Shown: positions 44,220-52,853, numbered from the stretch's first letter. The stretch: DNA of 64,000 bases from Arcobacteraceae bacterium (GCA_023229945.1 JALNYH010000004.1:62001-126000), one strand, 5' to 3'. Numbers and translations: made by a program. Notes: generated by a model not told the origin, from the letters alone.

Positions 44220-45482
44220 TTAATAGGTTGAATAATTATACACTATAAAACCTCTTAAAAGAATGGACACTTCTTCTTTGATTTGTTTTTGAAGTTTGAT
44301 GTTTGTAATATCATCTAAAACATCACATATCTTATGTGCAATAAATACAAATTCTCTTTCTTTCATCCCTAATGTTGTCAATGCAGCACTTCCTATCCTT
44401 ACTCCTGATGTAGAAGAGGCTGGGCGTGGGTCTGAAGGAATCGTATTTTTATTGACAGTAATACCAGCATTTTCCAATGCAGCATCTGCATCCTTTCCAC
44501 TGAAAGGTTTATTCAAAAAACTTACCAATACAAGATGATTATCTGTCCCATTGCTCACTAAATCATATCCTCTTTTTACTAAGACTTCTCCTAAAACTTT
44601 TGCATTTGCTTTGACTTGTTTTGCATATTCTTTCCAAGATGAATCTAATATCTCTTTAAATGCAACCGCTTTTGCAGCAATTACATGGACAAGTGGTCCA
44701 CCTTGAGTTCCAGGGAAAATGGCACTATTGATTTTTTTTGAAATCTCCTCATCATTGGTCATAATCATCCCACCTCTTGGACCTCTTAAAGTCTTATGAG
44801 TAGTTGTTGTAACCACATCCGCATAAGGAAATGGTGACATATGCTCTCCAGCGGCAACTAAACCAGCAATATGAGCAATATCTGCAAATAAAATAGCTCC
44901 AACAGCGTCTGATATCTCTCTAAATTTTTTAAAGTCAATCTCTCTAGCATAGGCACTTGCTCCACATACGATAATTTTTGGTTGAGTAATTTTTGCTATT
45001 TCCATAATTTTGTCATAGTTCATTCTTCCATCAAGTTCAACACCATAATAAAATGCTGAATAGTTTTTTCCAGAAAAAGATGGTTTACTTCCATGAGTCA
45101 AATGTCCACCATGACTTAAATCCATACCTAAAATTTTATCACCTGATTGAAGTAATGCTGCATACACAGCTCCATTTGCTTGGCTTCCTGAGTGTGGTTG
45201 TACATTGGCAAACTTACATCCAAAAATTTCACATGCTCTATCAATCGCTAACTGCTCCACTTGGTCTGCAAATTCACATCCACCATAATATCTTTTGTAT
45301 GGATATCCTTCTGCATATTTGTTGGTAAAAACACTTCCCATAGCTTGCATTACTGCAGGAGATGTAAAATTTTCACTTGCTATCATCTCAAGATGAGTTG
45401 TTTGTCTCTCCAACTCATTCTCAATCATTCCAAAAACTTCTGCGTCTGCTGTTGCTAAATTTGCATTACTTATAAAACTCAT
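44220..45482 (-). CDS. glyA: Serine hydroxymethyltransferase
   Basis: PLP enzyme interconverting serine and glycine with tetrahydrofolate, the main one-carbon source. 420 residues. Signatures: [19 protein letters not shown] (about 33-51), [15 protein letters not shown], and the PLP-lysine block [16 protein letters not shown] (Lys near 228). ATG 45482 follows AAAAGGAG. The C-terminus ends FIVYNYSTY. Confidence 0.96.
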   Translation of the reverse strand: MSFISNANLATADAEVFGMIENELERQTTHLEMIASENFTSPAVMQAMGSVFTNKYAEGYPYKRYYGGCEFADQVEQLAIDRACEIFGCKFANVQPHSGSQANGAVYAALLQSGDKILGMDLSHGGHLTHGSKPSFSGKNYSAFYYGVELDGRMNYDKIMEIAKITQPKIIVCGASAYAREIDFKKFREISDAVGAILFADIAHIAGLVAAGEHMSPFPYADVVTTTTHKTLRGPRGGMIMTNDEEISKKINSAIFPGTQGGPLVHVIAAKAVAFKEILDSSWKEYAKQVKANAKVLGEVLVKRGYDLVSNGTDNHLVLVSFLNKPFSGKDADAALENAGITVNKNTIPSDPRPASSTSGVRIGSAALTTLGMKEREFVFIAHKICDVLDDITNIKLQKQIKEEVSILLRGFIVYNYSTY

Positions 45483-45567
45483 TGTATCTCCTTTTGAATT
45501 GTTAGCAAAAGTCTATCAAACCAAATAAATATTTGCAATCCATATATTGCTTTCATAGAAAAAAAAC

Positions 45568-45584
45568 TAGCAATTTTTGGATTG
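45568..45584 (+). repeat. 17-base inverted repeat, left copy (upstream of glyA)
   Basis: TAGCAATTTTTGGATTG; the same 17 bases occur in the opposite orientation at 47722-47738, upstream of the AraC-type gene. It could be a shared operator. Confidence 0.5.
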
Positions 45585-45635
45585 ATTTTTGATAATTATC
45601 TAAGTTAAAATTCGTAAAAAAGGATTAAGCGTGAG

Positions 45636-45716
45636 ATGCAAGAGCAAATAGAGATATTGTTTAAAAAAGCCAAAGTGAGTAAAATAGCTACTTTAAATAA
45701 CTATTTTATCCACTGA
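45636..45716 (+). pseudogene. Possible truncated 26-codon reading frame
   Basis: ATG 45636 follows AAAGGATTAAGC and encodes MQEQIEILFKKAKVSKIATL before a TGA at 45714. The good ribosome site and amphipathic start look like the head of a lost gene. It runs into the 3' end of the convergent amidotransferase gene. The family is not recognised; chance is possible. Confidence 0.3.
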
Positions 45717-46366
45717 TCTAAAAGATAGAACAATGCTCGATTTGTGTTTGGAATATGACATACTCCATCATAAATCAAAGCAATATCACTCATATACGGT
45801 GAATCAAAATCGAGATAACTAGCATCTGCTTTTAATAATGCACTCATACTATCATAGGTAGTTTCAAAATGAAATTGTGTTGCTATTATCTTTCCATCAT
45901 GCGTGCTGAATGCCTGATTTTTAAAAGCATCATTGGAGGCTATTCGTATTGTCCCTTTTGGAAGGTCAAATGTATCACCATGCCAATGAAATACGGTTTG
46001 AATAGGGGCTAAATTTTCTGTTAAATAATGTGAAGAAATAATTTCAACATCACGCCACCCGACTTCACGAGTATGAGATGGATAAACCAATGCTCCCATA
46101 GCAGTTGCTATGAGCTGTGCACCCAAACAGATACCAAAAACTTTTCCTCCTTCATAAATTCGTTGCTGTAGAAATTCAATCTCTTTGTGAATAAAATCCA
46201 AATCATCGTATGCACTCATAGAACCACCTAATACGACCAAAAGTTCATCCGCTTCCAATGGTTCATTTTCCCAACATTTAATAACACGATAAGAGATACC
46301 TCTCATTCGTGCCCACTCACCTATTGCTGCCTCATTTTCAAAAGGTACATGTTGCCAAATTGTCAT
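45701..46366 (-). CDS. Class I glutamine amidotransferase-like protein
   Basis: 221 residues with the full triad of class I amidotransferases: KVFGICLGAQLIATAMGA (nucleophile Cys near 79), FHWHGDTFDLP, and TQFHFETTYDS (catalytic His and Glu near 164-166). No synthetase domain is attached or adjacent, so it is of the GuaA-like or gamma-glutamyl hydrolase kind acting on an unknown gamma-glutamyl substrate. It follows the AraC-MGMT-GNAT gene by 23 nt in the same direction. Confidence 0.85.
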   Translation of the reverse strand: MTIWQHVPFENEAAIGEWARMRGISYRVIKCWENEPLEADELLVVLGGSMSAYDDLDFIHKEIEFLQQRIYEGGKVFGICLGAQLIATAMGALVYPSHTREVGWRDVEIISSHYLTENLAPIQTVFHWHGDTFDLPKGTIRIASNDAFKNQAFSTHDGKIIATQFHFETTYDSMSALLKADASYLDFDSPYMSDIALIYDGVCHIPNTNRALFYLLDQWIK

Positions 46367-46389
46367 AATAAAACTCCTATAATATTAGT

Positions 46390-47670
46390 TTATAGTTGAA
46401 TCCGCAAAGGAATCATTGCTGATTTAGAAAATCCCATATTTTCATAAAATCTATGTGCAGAAAAATTATCACTATCACTCAGAAGAGTTATTCTTTTAAC
46501 TCCTTGTTCTTTACTTTTGGTAATGGCATATTCAAGTAAAGCTGAACCTATATTTTCCCCTCTATAGTTTTTATCTATTATCATATCCTCAAGCATAGCT
46601 ACCCTTTCCCCCAGTGCTGTTGAAACAGTATATAAAACATTTACCATCCCAACAATTTCATCTTCTTTTGATGCGATATATATTTTCCCTATCTCATCAT
46701 TTTCGATAATTTGCTTTAGTGCCCGTGTCTGGCATATCACATCTGGATTAAACTCTGTTTCTTGAGAAAAAAGCTGATGTAAAAGTTGGCATAATTTAGG
46801 AATATCGTTTGTTGTAGCTACTCGGTAAATTATCATGTTTAATGTTGAAACCGATTCGTATGCAATCAGTACCTTTTTTCTTTCTATACCCCATCTATAC
46901 CCACTCATTGCTCCACTTTTTGCGATTACTCTATGACAAGGTATCAGATATCCCACATGGTTTTTTCCAATGGCACTTGCAACAGCTCTTACAGATTTTG
47001 GTTTGTCAATAAAATTTGCCATATCTTGGTAAGTTGTTACCACTCCGTTTGGAAGATTTAAAAGTGCTTTCCACACATTTACTTGAAAATTTGTCCCTTT
47101 TACTAGAAGATTATATTTTTTGTTTTTAATAAAAATATTTTCTAAATATTCATTTGCTTTTTTATCATCATGAACAAAAGAAGCATTTTCCCAAAGTTCT
47201 TTAAACCTACTAAATATAACCTCTTTATTATTGTCTATGAATCCTAAATAACAAATACCTTTCTCCGTATATGCTATTAAAGCTTCACCAAAAGGAGTAT
47301 TCCCATAACCAAATGAGATTAAAACATCCTTCCCTTTTTCTCTCCACTCTTTGGGTGTGACACCTATAAGATTTACAAACAATTCGTGAAGTCGGCTTGA
47401 ACTTGAAAGTCCTATATCTAGGCTACTATCTAGAATAGATTTAGATTGTTTGATATGTTCTTTTGCATAATTTAATGTAATAGAATGTAAAAACTGCTTA
47501 GGTGTCACCCCTGCATACTCTTTGAAAACTCGTATAAAATGATATTTACTCATACCGATATTCTTTGCTATCTCATCGACGGAGGGCTGGTCTTTAAAAT
47601 TTTCATCTATATACTTAATCGCTTTTTCTATAAGCTCATAATTAGTATTTGCATTTGTTGAACAACTCAT
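46390..47670 (-). CDS. AraC regulator / O6-alkylguanine-DNA methyltransferase / GNAT fusion
   Basis: 426 residues in three parts. An AraC-type double helix-turn-helix (about 10-112) and an Ogt/MGMT domain (about 115-278) with the active site IPCHRVIAKSGAMSGY (acceptor Cys near 243) form a known Ada-like pair that repairs alkylated DNA and regulates genes. A complete GNAT acetyltransferase (about 280-426; RGENIGSALLEYA) follows. At the joint the DNA reads TTTCAAC ATTAAAC ATG (46850-46834), i.e. two heptamer-family words followed by an in-frame ATG that would give a normal 148-residue GNAT alone. This looks like two genes joined by read-through. Confidence 0.85.
   Translation of the reverse strand: MSCSTNANTNYELIEKAIKYIDENFKDQPSVDEIAKNIGMSKYHFIRVFKEYAGVTPKQFLHSITLNYAKEHIKQSKSILDSSLDIGLSSSSRLHELFVNLIGVTPKEWREKGKDVLISFGYGNTPFGEALIAYTEKGICYLGFIDNNKEVIFSRFKELWENASFVHDDKKANEYLENIFIKNKKYNLLVKGTNFQVNVWKALLNLPNGVVTTYQDMANFIDKPKSVRAVASAIGKNHVGYLIPCHRVIAKSGAMSGYRWGIERKKVLIAYESVSTLNMIIYRVATTNDIPKLCQLLHQLFSQETEFNPDVICQTRALKQIIENDEIGKIYIASKEDEIVGMVNVLYTVSTALGERVAMLEDMIIDKNYRGENIGSALLEYAITKSKEQGVKRITLLSDSDNFSAHRFYENMGFSKSAMIPLRIQL
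46837..46850 (-). repeat. Two heptamer-family words at the MGMT-GNAT joint
   Basis: TTTCAAC and ATTAAAC on the minus strand, encoding VSTLN immediately before an internal ATG. They resemble ATTCAAC/ATTAAAT in glmS, where they encode STLN as well. Only two units, so chance cannot be excluded. Confidence 0.4.
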
Positions 47671-47721
47671 GACTAAACCTTACATGATTTTCTACAAGTA
47701 TAACTCAAAAAGGGAAAAGAA

Positions 47722-47738
47722 ACAATCCAAAAATTGCT
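47722..47738 (-). repeat. 17-base inverted repeat, right copy (upstream of the AraC-type gene)
   Basis: CAATCCAAAAATTGCTA on the + strand, the reverse complement of 45568-45584. It lies about 50-70 nt upstream of the regulator's start, where an AraC-type autoregulatory site would be expected. Confidence 0.5.
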
Positions 47739-47769
47739 AAAATAGTTATACTATTTTTACTATCTTTTC

Positions 47770-48375
47770 CTAGTAATTATTTGTTTTTGCTTTTTTCATC
47801 TCTTCTACTGTTAGCTTATCTATCTCACTTCCTCTCGTGCTAAGATGTTCAAGAATCATTTCAAAACGCTCTTGTGGTAGATGTTGCCCTAGTTTGATTT
47901 TACCTCTTATTTCTATGGGTACTATTTTGTAAACTTGGGTGATATTTATAGTTTTTTGATAAACCTCATCACTCATAGGCTTATACCCACCCTCTTTTTG
48001 AAGCTTTTTCATCAAAGATTCCAATGCTAAGACTTTTTCATCATAATCATTTACGATTTCTATACTGCCTTGTACATGCACAGATTTGAAAAAATGGGTA
48101 GCAGGACACGCCAATCCTTCACGGGAACTAAAATATGACTGAATCATAGAATAAGGCTCTACTACACTAAAAGAACACGATGGATTTTGAGATATTATCT
48201 GTGCTTTTTTGCCGTTTTGCGAACCGTGGAAATATACTATATCTTCTATATGGGAATAATTGACTGGTACGCTATAAGGTATATTGTCCTGACAAAGTGC
48301 CAATGTACCGTACTCTACATTTGACAAAATATCATTTATCAATTTTTTATCTTTTATTTCAAATTGTGGTTTCAT
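47770..48375 (-). CDS. Pyridoxamine 5'-phosphate oxidase-like FMN-barrel protein
   Basis: 201 residues with the split-barrel FMN fold. The pattern YGTLALCQDNIPYSVPVNY (about 22-40), VYFHGSQNGKKAQIISQNP (about 47-65) and CSFSVVEPYS matches the NimA/PNPOx-like group, which bind FMN or F420-like cofactors and include nitroimidazole reductases. The substrate is unknown. It stands alone on the minus strand. Confidence 0.75.
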   Translation of the reverse strand: MKPQFEIKDKKLINDILSNVEYGTLALCQDNIPYSVPVNYSHIEDIVYFHGSQNGKKAQIISQNPSCSFSVVEPYSMIQSYFSSREGLACPATHFFKSVHVQGSIEIVNDYDEKVLALESLMKKLQKEGGYKPMSDEVYQKTINITQVYKIVPIEIRGKIKLGQHLPQERFEMILEHLSTRGSEIDKLTVEEMKKAKTNNY

Positions 48376-48477
48376 GTAGTAATCCTTATTTTATCGTGTA
48401 GTATAATATTTTCTAAAAGTACACAACTATCAAAATAATGTTTTATTATATAACTACTTTCCTTTATATTATATGAT

Positions 48478-49725
48478 TTAGTACTCAACCATCTCACCAT
48501 CAACTGCTTTTAAAAACAAAATGATTTTATCAATTTCGCTATCAGTCAAATCTGTTCTACTTTGGTGTCTTCCCATAATTTTTATAGCATCTTCAAGTTT
48601 CTCAACACTTCCATTATGAAAATATGGCTTGGTTTGTACAATATTTCTAAGTAGCGGAACTTTAAAATATTGTGTTGCGTCATCTCCTAAAAATCCCCCT
48701 ATATTATCAAATGGAAAAGCTATTTTTTTGACCAAATCTTGTTGTATATGGTTGGTATTTTTTTCATGACATTTTGTACATGAAGAGGTAATCATCACTT
48801 GTAAAGTCTCACTTTCTTCTATCTGATGAAAAAAACCCTCTTTTAAAAGCTTTGTATTTTCATCTCCCAATGCAAATTTCATATAGTTTAATTTACTATT
48901 ATTATCTTTGAACGATAGCTCATCTAATCTACTTAAAAAATCTTTATATCTCTTTTGAAGTTCTTGAACCTCCAAGGGTTTTGCCATACTCCAAATACGA
49001 TGATAAGACAAAGGAAATCTTCTCAACACCTCTCCACCAAGACCAATGCCGTTATGGCATCCGACACAACCTTTTGTAATAAAAAGTTTTAATCCCTCTT
49101 TTTCAGGCTTGTTCATAGCATCGAATTCACCTGCTAGAAAATCATCAAATCTTCCTCTTGTGATGATTGTTTTTTCATAAGCAGCAATGGCATCCACTAT
49201 ATTTTCAAAAGAGATATTCTGTCCATATACTTTTTGAAACATCTCTTTGTATTCTTCTTTCTCTTTGATTCTTTGTTCTGCTAGTTCTTTGGTTATCGCC
49301 ATCTCAAATGGTGCTTGTAGTGGTCCTTTGGCTTGATTTTTAAGAGTTTCACTTCTACCATTCCAAAAGAACTTTTTGGAAAATACACTATTTAATACCG
49401 TAGGAGTATTGAGATGAAAAGGATTTTTTTGATTTTTATGCCCTATGGCTGTGAGTTTACCATCTGCACCACCTTTGTCAAAACTATGACAAGATGCACA
49501 GCTAATATCTCTATCCAAAGATAACTCTTTCTCAAAAAAAAGCTTTTTACCTAAAATGATTTTATCTTTTGATAACTCTTTTGAAGTTGTGTTTAAAACA
49601 GTTAAAAGATTTTCAAAACTACTAGGGACTGGCTTCAATCCATTGTTATAGGCTAATTTCACCAACTCTAAATCATCATTTGCAAACAATCTGATTGTCA
49701 AAAATATATACAAAAAGTATCTCAT
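48478..49725 (-). CDS. Cytochrome c peroxidase (MauG/CcpA family) with a third haem motif
   Basis: A periplasmic peroxidase that reduces H2O2 with electrons from cytochrome c. About 415 residues after a signal peptide. CASCH (about 77-81) and CVGCH (about 220-224) are the two usual haem sites. A third motif, CTKCH (about 314-318), lies in an insertion of about 90 residues between the second haem and the conserved FKVPLLRNIVQTKPYFHNG. ATG 49725 is chosen because GGAG precedes it; the TTG at 49737 is weaker. A Crp/Fnr-type site lies 57-74 nt upstream and is shared with the divergent cytochrome gene. Confidence 0.88.
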   Translation of the reverse strand: MRYFLYIFLTIRLFANDDLELVKLAYNNGLKPVPSSFENLLTVLNTTSKELSKDKIILGKKLFFEKELSLDRDISCASCHSFDKGGADGKLTAIGHKNQKNPFHLNTPTVLNSVFSKKFFWNGRSETLKNQAKGPLQAPFEMAITKELAEQRIKEKEEYKEMFQKVYGQNISFENIVDAIAAYEKTIITRGRFDDFLAGEFDAMNKPEKEGLKLFITKGCVGCHNGIGLGGEVLRRFPLSYHRIWSMAKPLEVQELQKRYKDFLSRLDELSFKDNNSKLNYMKFALGDENTKLLKEGFFHQIEESETLQVMITSSCTKCHEKNTNHIQQDLVKKIAFPFDNIGGFLGDDATQYFKVPLLRNIVQTKPYFHNGSVEKLEDAIKIMGRHQSRTDLTDSEIDKIILFLKAVDGEMVEY

Positions 49726-49782
49726 AGCTATCTCCAAATATTTTTTTGTAGTGAAATCTTAATAGATACCAACGATTTTTTA

Positions 49783-49798
49783 TGTGATTGGCATCACA
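49783..49798. promoter_or_regulatory. Crp/Fnr-type site between the peroxidase and cytochrome c genes
   Basis: TGTGAT-TGGC-ATCACA, a perfect inverted repeat. Forty-one bases downstream of its centre would place start sites for both directions. -10-like boxes fit on both sides: TATATT at 49820-49825 (plus) and TAAGAT at 49761-49756 (minus). This is the class II activator spacing. Confidence 0.8.
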
Positions 49799-49856
49799 GA
49801 AGAAAGCTCTAGATAAAGATATATTTTTAGAAATACTTAAAAGAAGGAGAAGCAAA

Positions 49857-50465
49857 ATGAGATATATAATAGTAGGTGGGATAGTTCTTGTGGTGACATT
49901 ATTGGTATCAAAACTTTTTTTGGCTCTTAATTTAGTCCATTTCAATAAATATCCTATCGCCTCTAAAATAGAAGAAGACAATTCATCAAAACAACTTCTA
50001 ACAACAGGAAAATCAATCTATTTGGTCTATTGTTCCTCATGTCATGGAAAAGATGGAAAAGGAAATAATGATAAAGCTCAAGACCACACACAAAGAATGG
50101 CTGTAAAATCGATTATTGATATTATAAACAACGGTTCAAATAATTTTAAATCCATATACCCTCAAGGGATGCCAGCAGGATTAGTCACTCAAACTGAAGC
50201 AAAAGAGGTAGCTCAATATGTCGCCAACAGTTTAAAAGGAGACAAACCAAAAGCTTGGGAAAAATGTGCAACTTGTCATAATGAAGATGGCAAAGGGATA
50301 CCATTTATTGCCCCAAATATCACAACATATAGTGATGAATTAGTCGCTACAGTCCTAAAAAATGGGAAAAAAGGTGTCATAGGAACTATGCCTAGCTTTG
50401 AAGGTCGGTTTTCAGAAGTACAAATACAAGCGGTAGCTACTTATATTAGAAGTTTAGAAAAATAA
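49857..50465 (+). CDS. Dihaem cytochrome c, membrane-anchored
   Basis: About 202 residues. One N-terminal span (about 3-21) and two cytochrome c domains, CSSCH (about 56-60) and CATCH (about 136-140), each with a distal Met (MPAGL, MPSFEG). It resembles the cytochrome part of CcoP, and may feed electrons to the divergent peroxidase. ATG 49857 follows AAGGAGAAG; the longer reading from 49788 would start inside the regulator site and is rejected. Confidence 0.88.
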   Translation: MRYIIVGGIVLVVTLLVSKLFLALNLVHFNKYPIASKIEEDNSSKQLLTTGKSIYLVYCSSCHGKDGKGNNDKAQDHTQRMAVKSIIDIINNGSNNFKSIYPQGMPAGLVTQTEAKEVAQYVANSLKGDKPKAWEKCATCHNEDGKGIPFIAPNITTYSDELVATVLKNGKKGVIGTMPSFEGRFSEVQIQAVATYIRSLEK

Positions 50466-50473
50466 GGCTGTTG

Positions 50474-50489
50474 TGTGATTCGTATCACA
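50474..50489. promoter_or_regulatory. Crp/Fnr-type site upstream of the DsrE-like gene
   Basis: TGTGAT-TCGT-ATCACA, a perfect inverted repeat like that at 49783. A TATAAA box at 50509-50514 lies at class II activation distance. It starts 9 nt after the cytochrome stop. Confidence 0.8.
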
Positions 50490-50552
50490 GAAAATGATTG
50501 CTTATCAGTATAAAATTCATTTGCATACATAAAAAATCAAAAGGAGTCAAAA

Positions 50553-50987
50553 ATGCAAAAATCAAGAAAAATTCTAGGTGGACTTTTTGTCCTCATTATG
50601 CTTGTACTTTCGGCACAAGCTTCAGAAGGATATAAAAATCTTTTTGTAACAATAACAACTGACAATCTCAAACAAGCTGGTATGGGAGTTGCGGTTGCAG
50701 GTGCATTTCAAGGTGCAGGAGTAAAAACAACTGTTTTAATTGGTGCAGAGGCATCTCATTTGGTCTTAAAAAAAGGTAACCAAGAAAAATTTGGTCCTAC
50801 TGGAAAATCTATAAGAGATATGCTAATTTCTCTTAGCAAAAATGGTGGTACTGTTATGTTATGTGGTATGTGTGCTAGTTTTGAAGAGATTACAACAGAA
50901 GATGTGATAGAAGGTGCTAAAATTGTAACACCAAGTGATGTAGCTGGTGCATTATTGGCTCCATCTACTCAATCCTTATCATTTTAA
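50553..50987 (+). CDS. Secreted DsrE-family protein
   Basis: 144 residues with a signal peptide (about 1-23, ending AQASEG). The rest is a DsrE/YchN-like fold: KNLFVTITTDNLKQAGMGVAVAGAF, then MLCGMCASFEEIT (about 107-119), whose cysteines may carry sulfur. Most DsrE proteins are cytoplasmic sulfur carriers; a periplasmic one is found in sulfur-related clusters. Together with the rhodanese nearby it suggests sulfur-compound handling. Confidence 0.78.
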   Translation: MQKSRKILGGLFVLIMLVLSAQASEGYKNLFVTITTDNLKQAGMGVAVAGAFQGAGVKTTVLIGAEASHLVLKKGNQEKFGPTGKSIRDMLISLSKNGGTVMLCGMCASFEEITTEDVIEGAKIVTPSDVAGALLAPSTQSLSF

Positions 50988-50996
50988 TAAACATTA

Positions 50997-51012
50997 ACGG
51001 GCTTTTGCCCGT
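50997..51012 (+). terminator. Stem-loop after the DsrE-like gene
   Basis: ACGGGC-TTTT-GCCCGT, 6-base GC-rich arms 9 nt after the stop, with no T tract following. Confidence 0.55.
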
Positions 51013-51094
51013 ATGTAATTATTGATTATAAAGTTGAAAAAGAGTATGGTTTTAGTGATATTTGTAAAATACCAAAGTCTTATAGGAGCAAAAA

Positions 51095-51712
51095 ATGGAA
51101 CTTTTAGATTATTATTGTTTTAACAATTTAACACAAAGTGAGAAAGAAGAACTCATAAATACTTCAAAAAAGATAATTTTACCATCTGAATATATACTTT
51201 ATTATGTGGGTGATGTTTGTAATGATGTTTTATTTTTGAAAAATGGCACTGTTAGAATCTATATCCAACCAAATGAGATTGGTAGCGAAGAGATGACACT
51301 TTATGAATTGGAAGCTGGTGGGCAATGTGTGGTAAATCTGTTTAGTACTATCACATCAAATCCAACTATCGCAAATGCCAAAACAATTACACCTATTGAA
51401 GGATGGCTTGTACCGCAAAAAACAATCAAATGGCTTATAAACAATTCAGAGTCTTTCAGGGATTTCAAAATTGATATTGTCGGAAAAAGGATGAATGCCT
51501 TAGTACACCTACTTTCTGATGTAAAATTCTCAAATATAGAACAACAACTACTCAATTGGCTTTATGTACAAGGATTAAGCATCATCAAAATTACACATGA
51601 AAAAATAGCCACAACTATTGGTGTGACAAGAGAAACAGTCAGTCGAAATCTAAAAAAACTTGAACAAAAAGGGTACATAACACTAGGCAGAGGAATGATA
51701 GCTGTAAACTAA
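51095..51712 (+). CDS. Crp/Fnr-family transcriptional regulator
   Basis: 205 residues: a cyclic-nucleotide-binding-like sensor (about 1-125) and a C-terminal winged helix with THEKIATTIGVTRETVSRNLKKLEQKG (about 163-189). The recognition helix RETVSR is Crp-like, in agreement with the TGTGA half-sites found three times around it. There is no N-terminal Fe-S cysteine set of FNR, so the signal is probably haem, NO-related or a small ligand (inference). It stands convergent to the rhodanese with a 2-nt gap. Confidence 0.9.
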   Translation: MELLDYYCFNNLTQSEKEELINTSKKIILPSEYILYYVGDVCNDVLFLKNGTVRIYIQPNEIGSEEMTLYELEAGGQCVVNLFSTITSNPTIANAKTITPIEGWLVPQKTIKWLINNSESFRDFKIDIVGKRMNALVHLLSDVKFSNIEQQLLNWLYVQGLSIIKITHEKIATTIGVTRETVSRNLKKLEQKGYITLGRGMIAVN

Positions 51713-51714
51713 AC

Positions 51715-52104
51715 TTAACAACCACAAATAATTGTTTTACCTTTAGCTCCATTTTCCCCTTCGGTAGCATACCCGTCCCTTTTCCACCAATCTAAACCAC
51801 CGAGCAATTCCTTAACTTTAAAGTCTAGCTTGGCAAGTTTTAGGGCTCCTTTTGTAGAAGCATTGCACCCGATACCATCACAATAAGTGACATATATTTT
51901 TGATCTATCCAAATTTTTTGTTGTATCAGCAGAGATGGTTCTATGGGGGATGCTAATAGCAAAAGGAATATGCTCTACCTTATATGCCTCTGTTGAACGC
52001 ACATCGACGACAACTATATTTTCACCATTTTTTAAAGACTCTGACAAATCCCATGAATCAGTTTCATATTCTAGTTTTCCTTCATAAAATTCAATTTGGT
52101 TCAT
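51715..52104 (-). CDS. Rhodanese-like sulfurtransferase
   Basis: 129 residues in a single rhodanese domain: VVVDVRSTEAYKVEHIPFAISIP (about 32-54) and the active-site loop VTYCDGIGCNAST (about 72-84) with Cys near 75 as likely sulfur acceptor. It ends in ICGC. No signal peptide. A Crp/Fnr-type site lies upstream at 52243-52258 with a TAAAAT -10 (52221-52216) at the right distance. Confidence 0.87.
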   Translation of the reverse strand: MNQIEFYEGKLEYETDSWDLSESLKNGENIVVVDVRSTEAYKVEHIPFAISIPHRTISADTTKNLDRSKIYVTYCDGIGCNASTKGALKLAKLDFKVKELLGGLDWWKRDGYATEGENGAKGKTIICGC

Positions 52105-52242
52105 TTTTTCCCCTTAATATTTTACACCTAACATTTGAAATCATCAAAGTCAACAACTTTTCTTACACATATAAATTTCCCTTCTAGTTTATTTTGTACA
52201 AATAAATTTCATCTTATTTTATATAAAAAGAGCTATCTAGTA

Positions 52243-52258
52243 TGTGATTAGAGTCACT
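52243..52258. promoter_or_regulatory. Crp/Fnr-type site upstream of the rhodanese gene
   Basis: TGTGAT-TAGA-GTCACT, matching TGTGA-N6-TCAC(A) with small deviation. It is oriented to serve the minus-strand rhodanese about 140 nt away; the leader would be about 105 nt. Confidence 0.65.
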
Positions 52259-52264
52259 ATAAAG

Positions 52265-52840
52265 TTATAAACTTTTAATCCTTTTACTATCTACCAAAAA
52301 CTCCATCCCGACTCTGCCGATATTATCTAAAGTGATATGCCTTTTTTCATCCATGCAACTATCTTCTATATACACCTCTTTTATCTTCAAAATCATCGGT
52401 TCGTATCTATTTCCAAGTTCTACCGTTTTGACAAATTCACAAAATAAAGCACATTTCGCTTCTGCAACCATCGGAGGAAATCCATCAAGTAGTGGTTTTG
52501 TTTTGATACCAAATTTCTCACATTCACTTATTTCATGAGGGAGTTCTTCACTAGAGTTTATAAGGTCATTTAGCAAATCTTTATGGGCTAGATTTATAGT
52601 ACAAACTTTATGTTTGAGGATATTTGCAAAGGTATCTTTTGGTTCTCCATCTTCTTTATGGGCGATAGATACTATCACGAGTGGTGGCTGCGAACTTAGC
52701 GGTGTGAAGTAGCTAAAAGGTGCTAAATTTACCACACCCTCATCCTCTGTAGTTATCCAAGCGATTGGTCGAGGAAAGATAGTGTTACTCATCGTACTGT
52801 ATTTTTTTGATTCGGTTAGGGTTGAGAAGTTTAAGAGCAT
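52265..52840 (-). CDS. Flavin reductase-like FMN-binding protein
   Basis: 191 residues of the flavin reductase/split-barrel family: TIFPRPIAWITTEDEGVVNLAPFSYFTPLSSQPPLV (about 21-56) is the typical FMN-binding start, and EDGEPKDTFANIL follows. It could be a flavin:NADH reductase or a PhoX-like oxidoreductase component. Its first 14 codons and upstream bases are present a second time at 53896-53948, on the far side of the ORF6N gene. Confidence 0.82.
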   Translation of the reverse strand: MLLNFSTLTESKKYSTMSNTIFPRPIAWITTEDEGVVNLAPFSYFTPLSSQPPLVIVSIAHKEDGEPKDTFANILKHKVCTINLAHKDLLNDLINSSEELPHEISECEKFGIKTKPLLDGFPPMVAEAKCALFCEFVKTVELGNRYEPMILKIKEVYIEDSCMDEKRHITLDNIGRVGMEFLVDSKRIKSL

Positions 52841-52853
52841 GGTTGGTTCCTTT
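52800..52853. repeat. Imperfect direct repeat, left copy (5' end of flavin reductase)
   Basis: About 50 bases covering the start codon and first codons of the flavin reductase gene. Roughly 84% identical to 53897-53948 in the same orientation, including a shared TATTTTTTTGATTCG. Confidence 0.75.

Noticed and set aside
49788..49856. Longer N-terminus for the dihaem cytochrome
   Set aside because: It would begin inside the Crp/Fnr-type site and contain the -10 box; ATG 49857 has a strong ribosome site and a proper membrane anchor.
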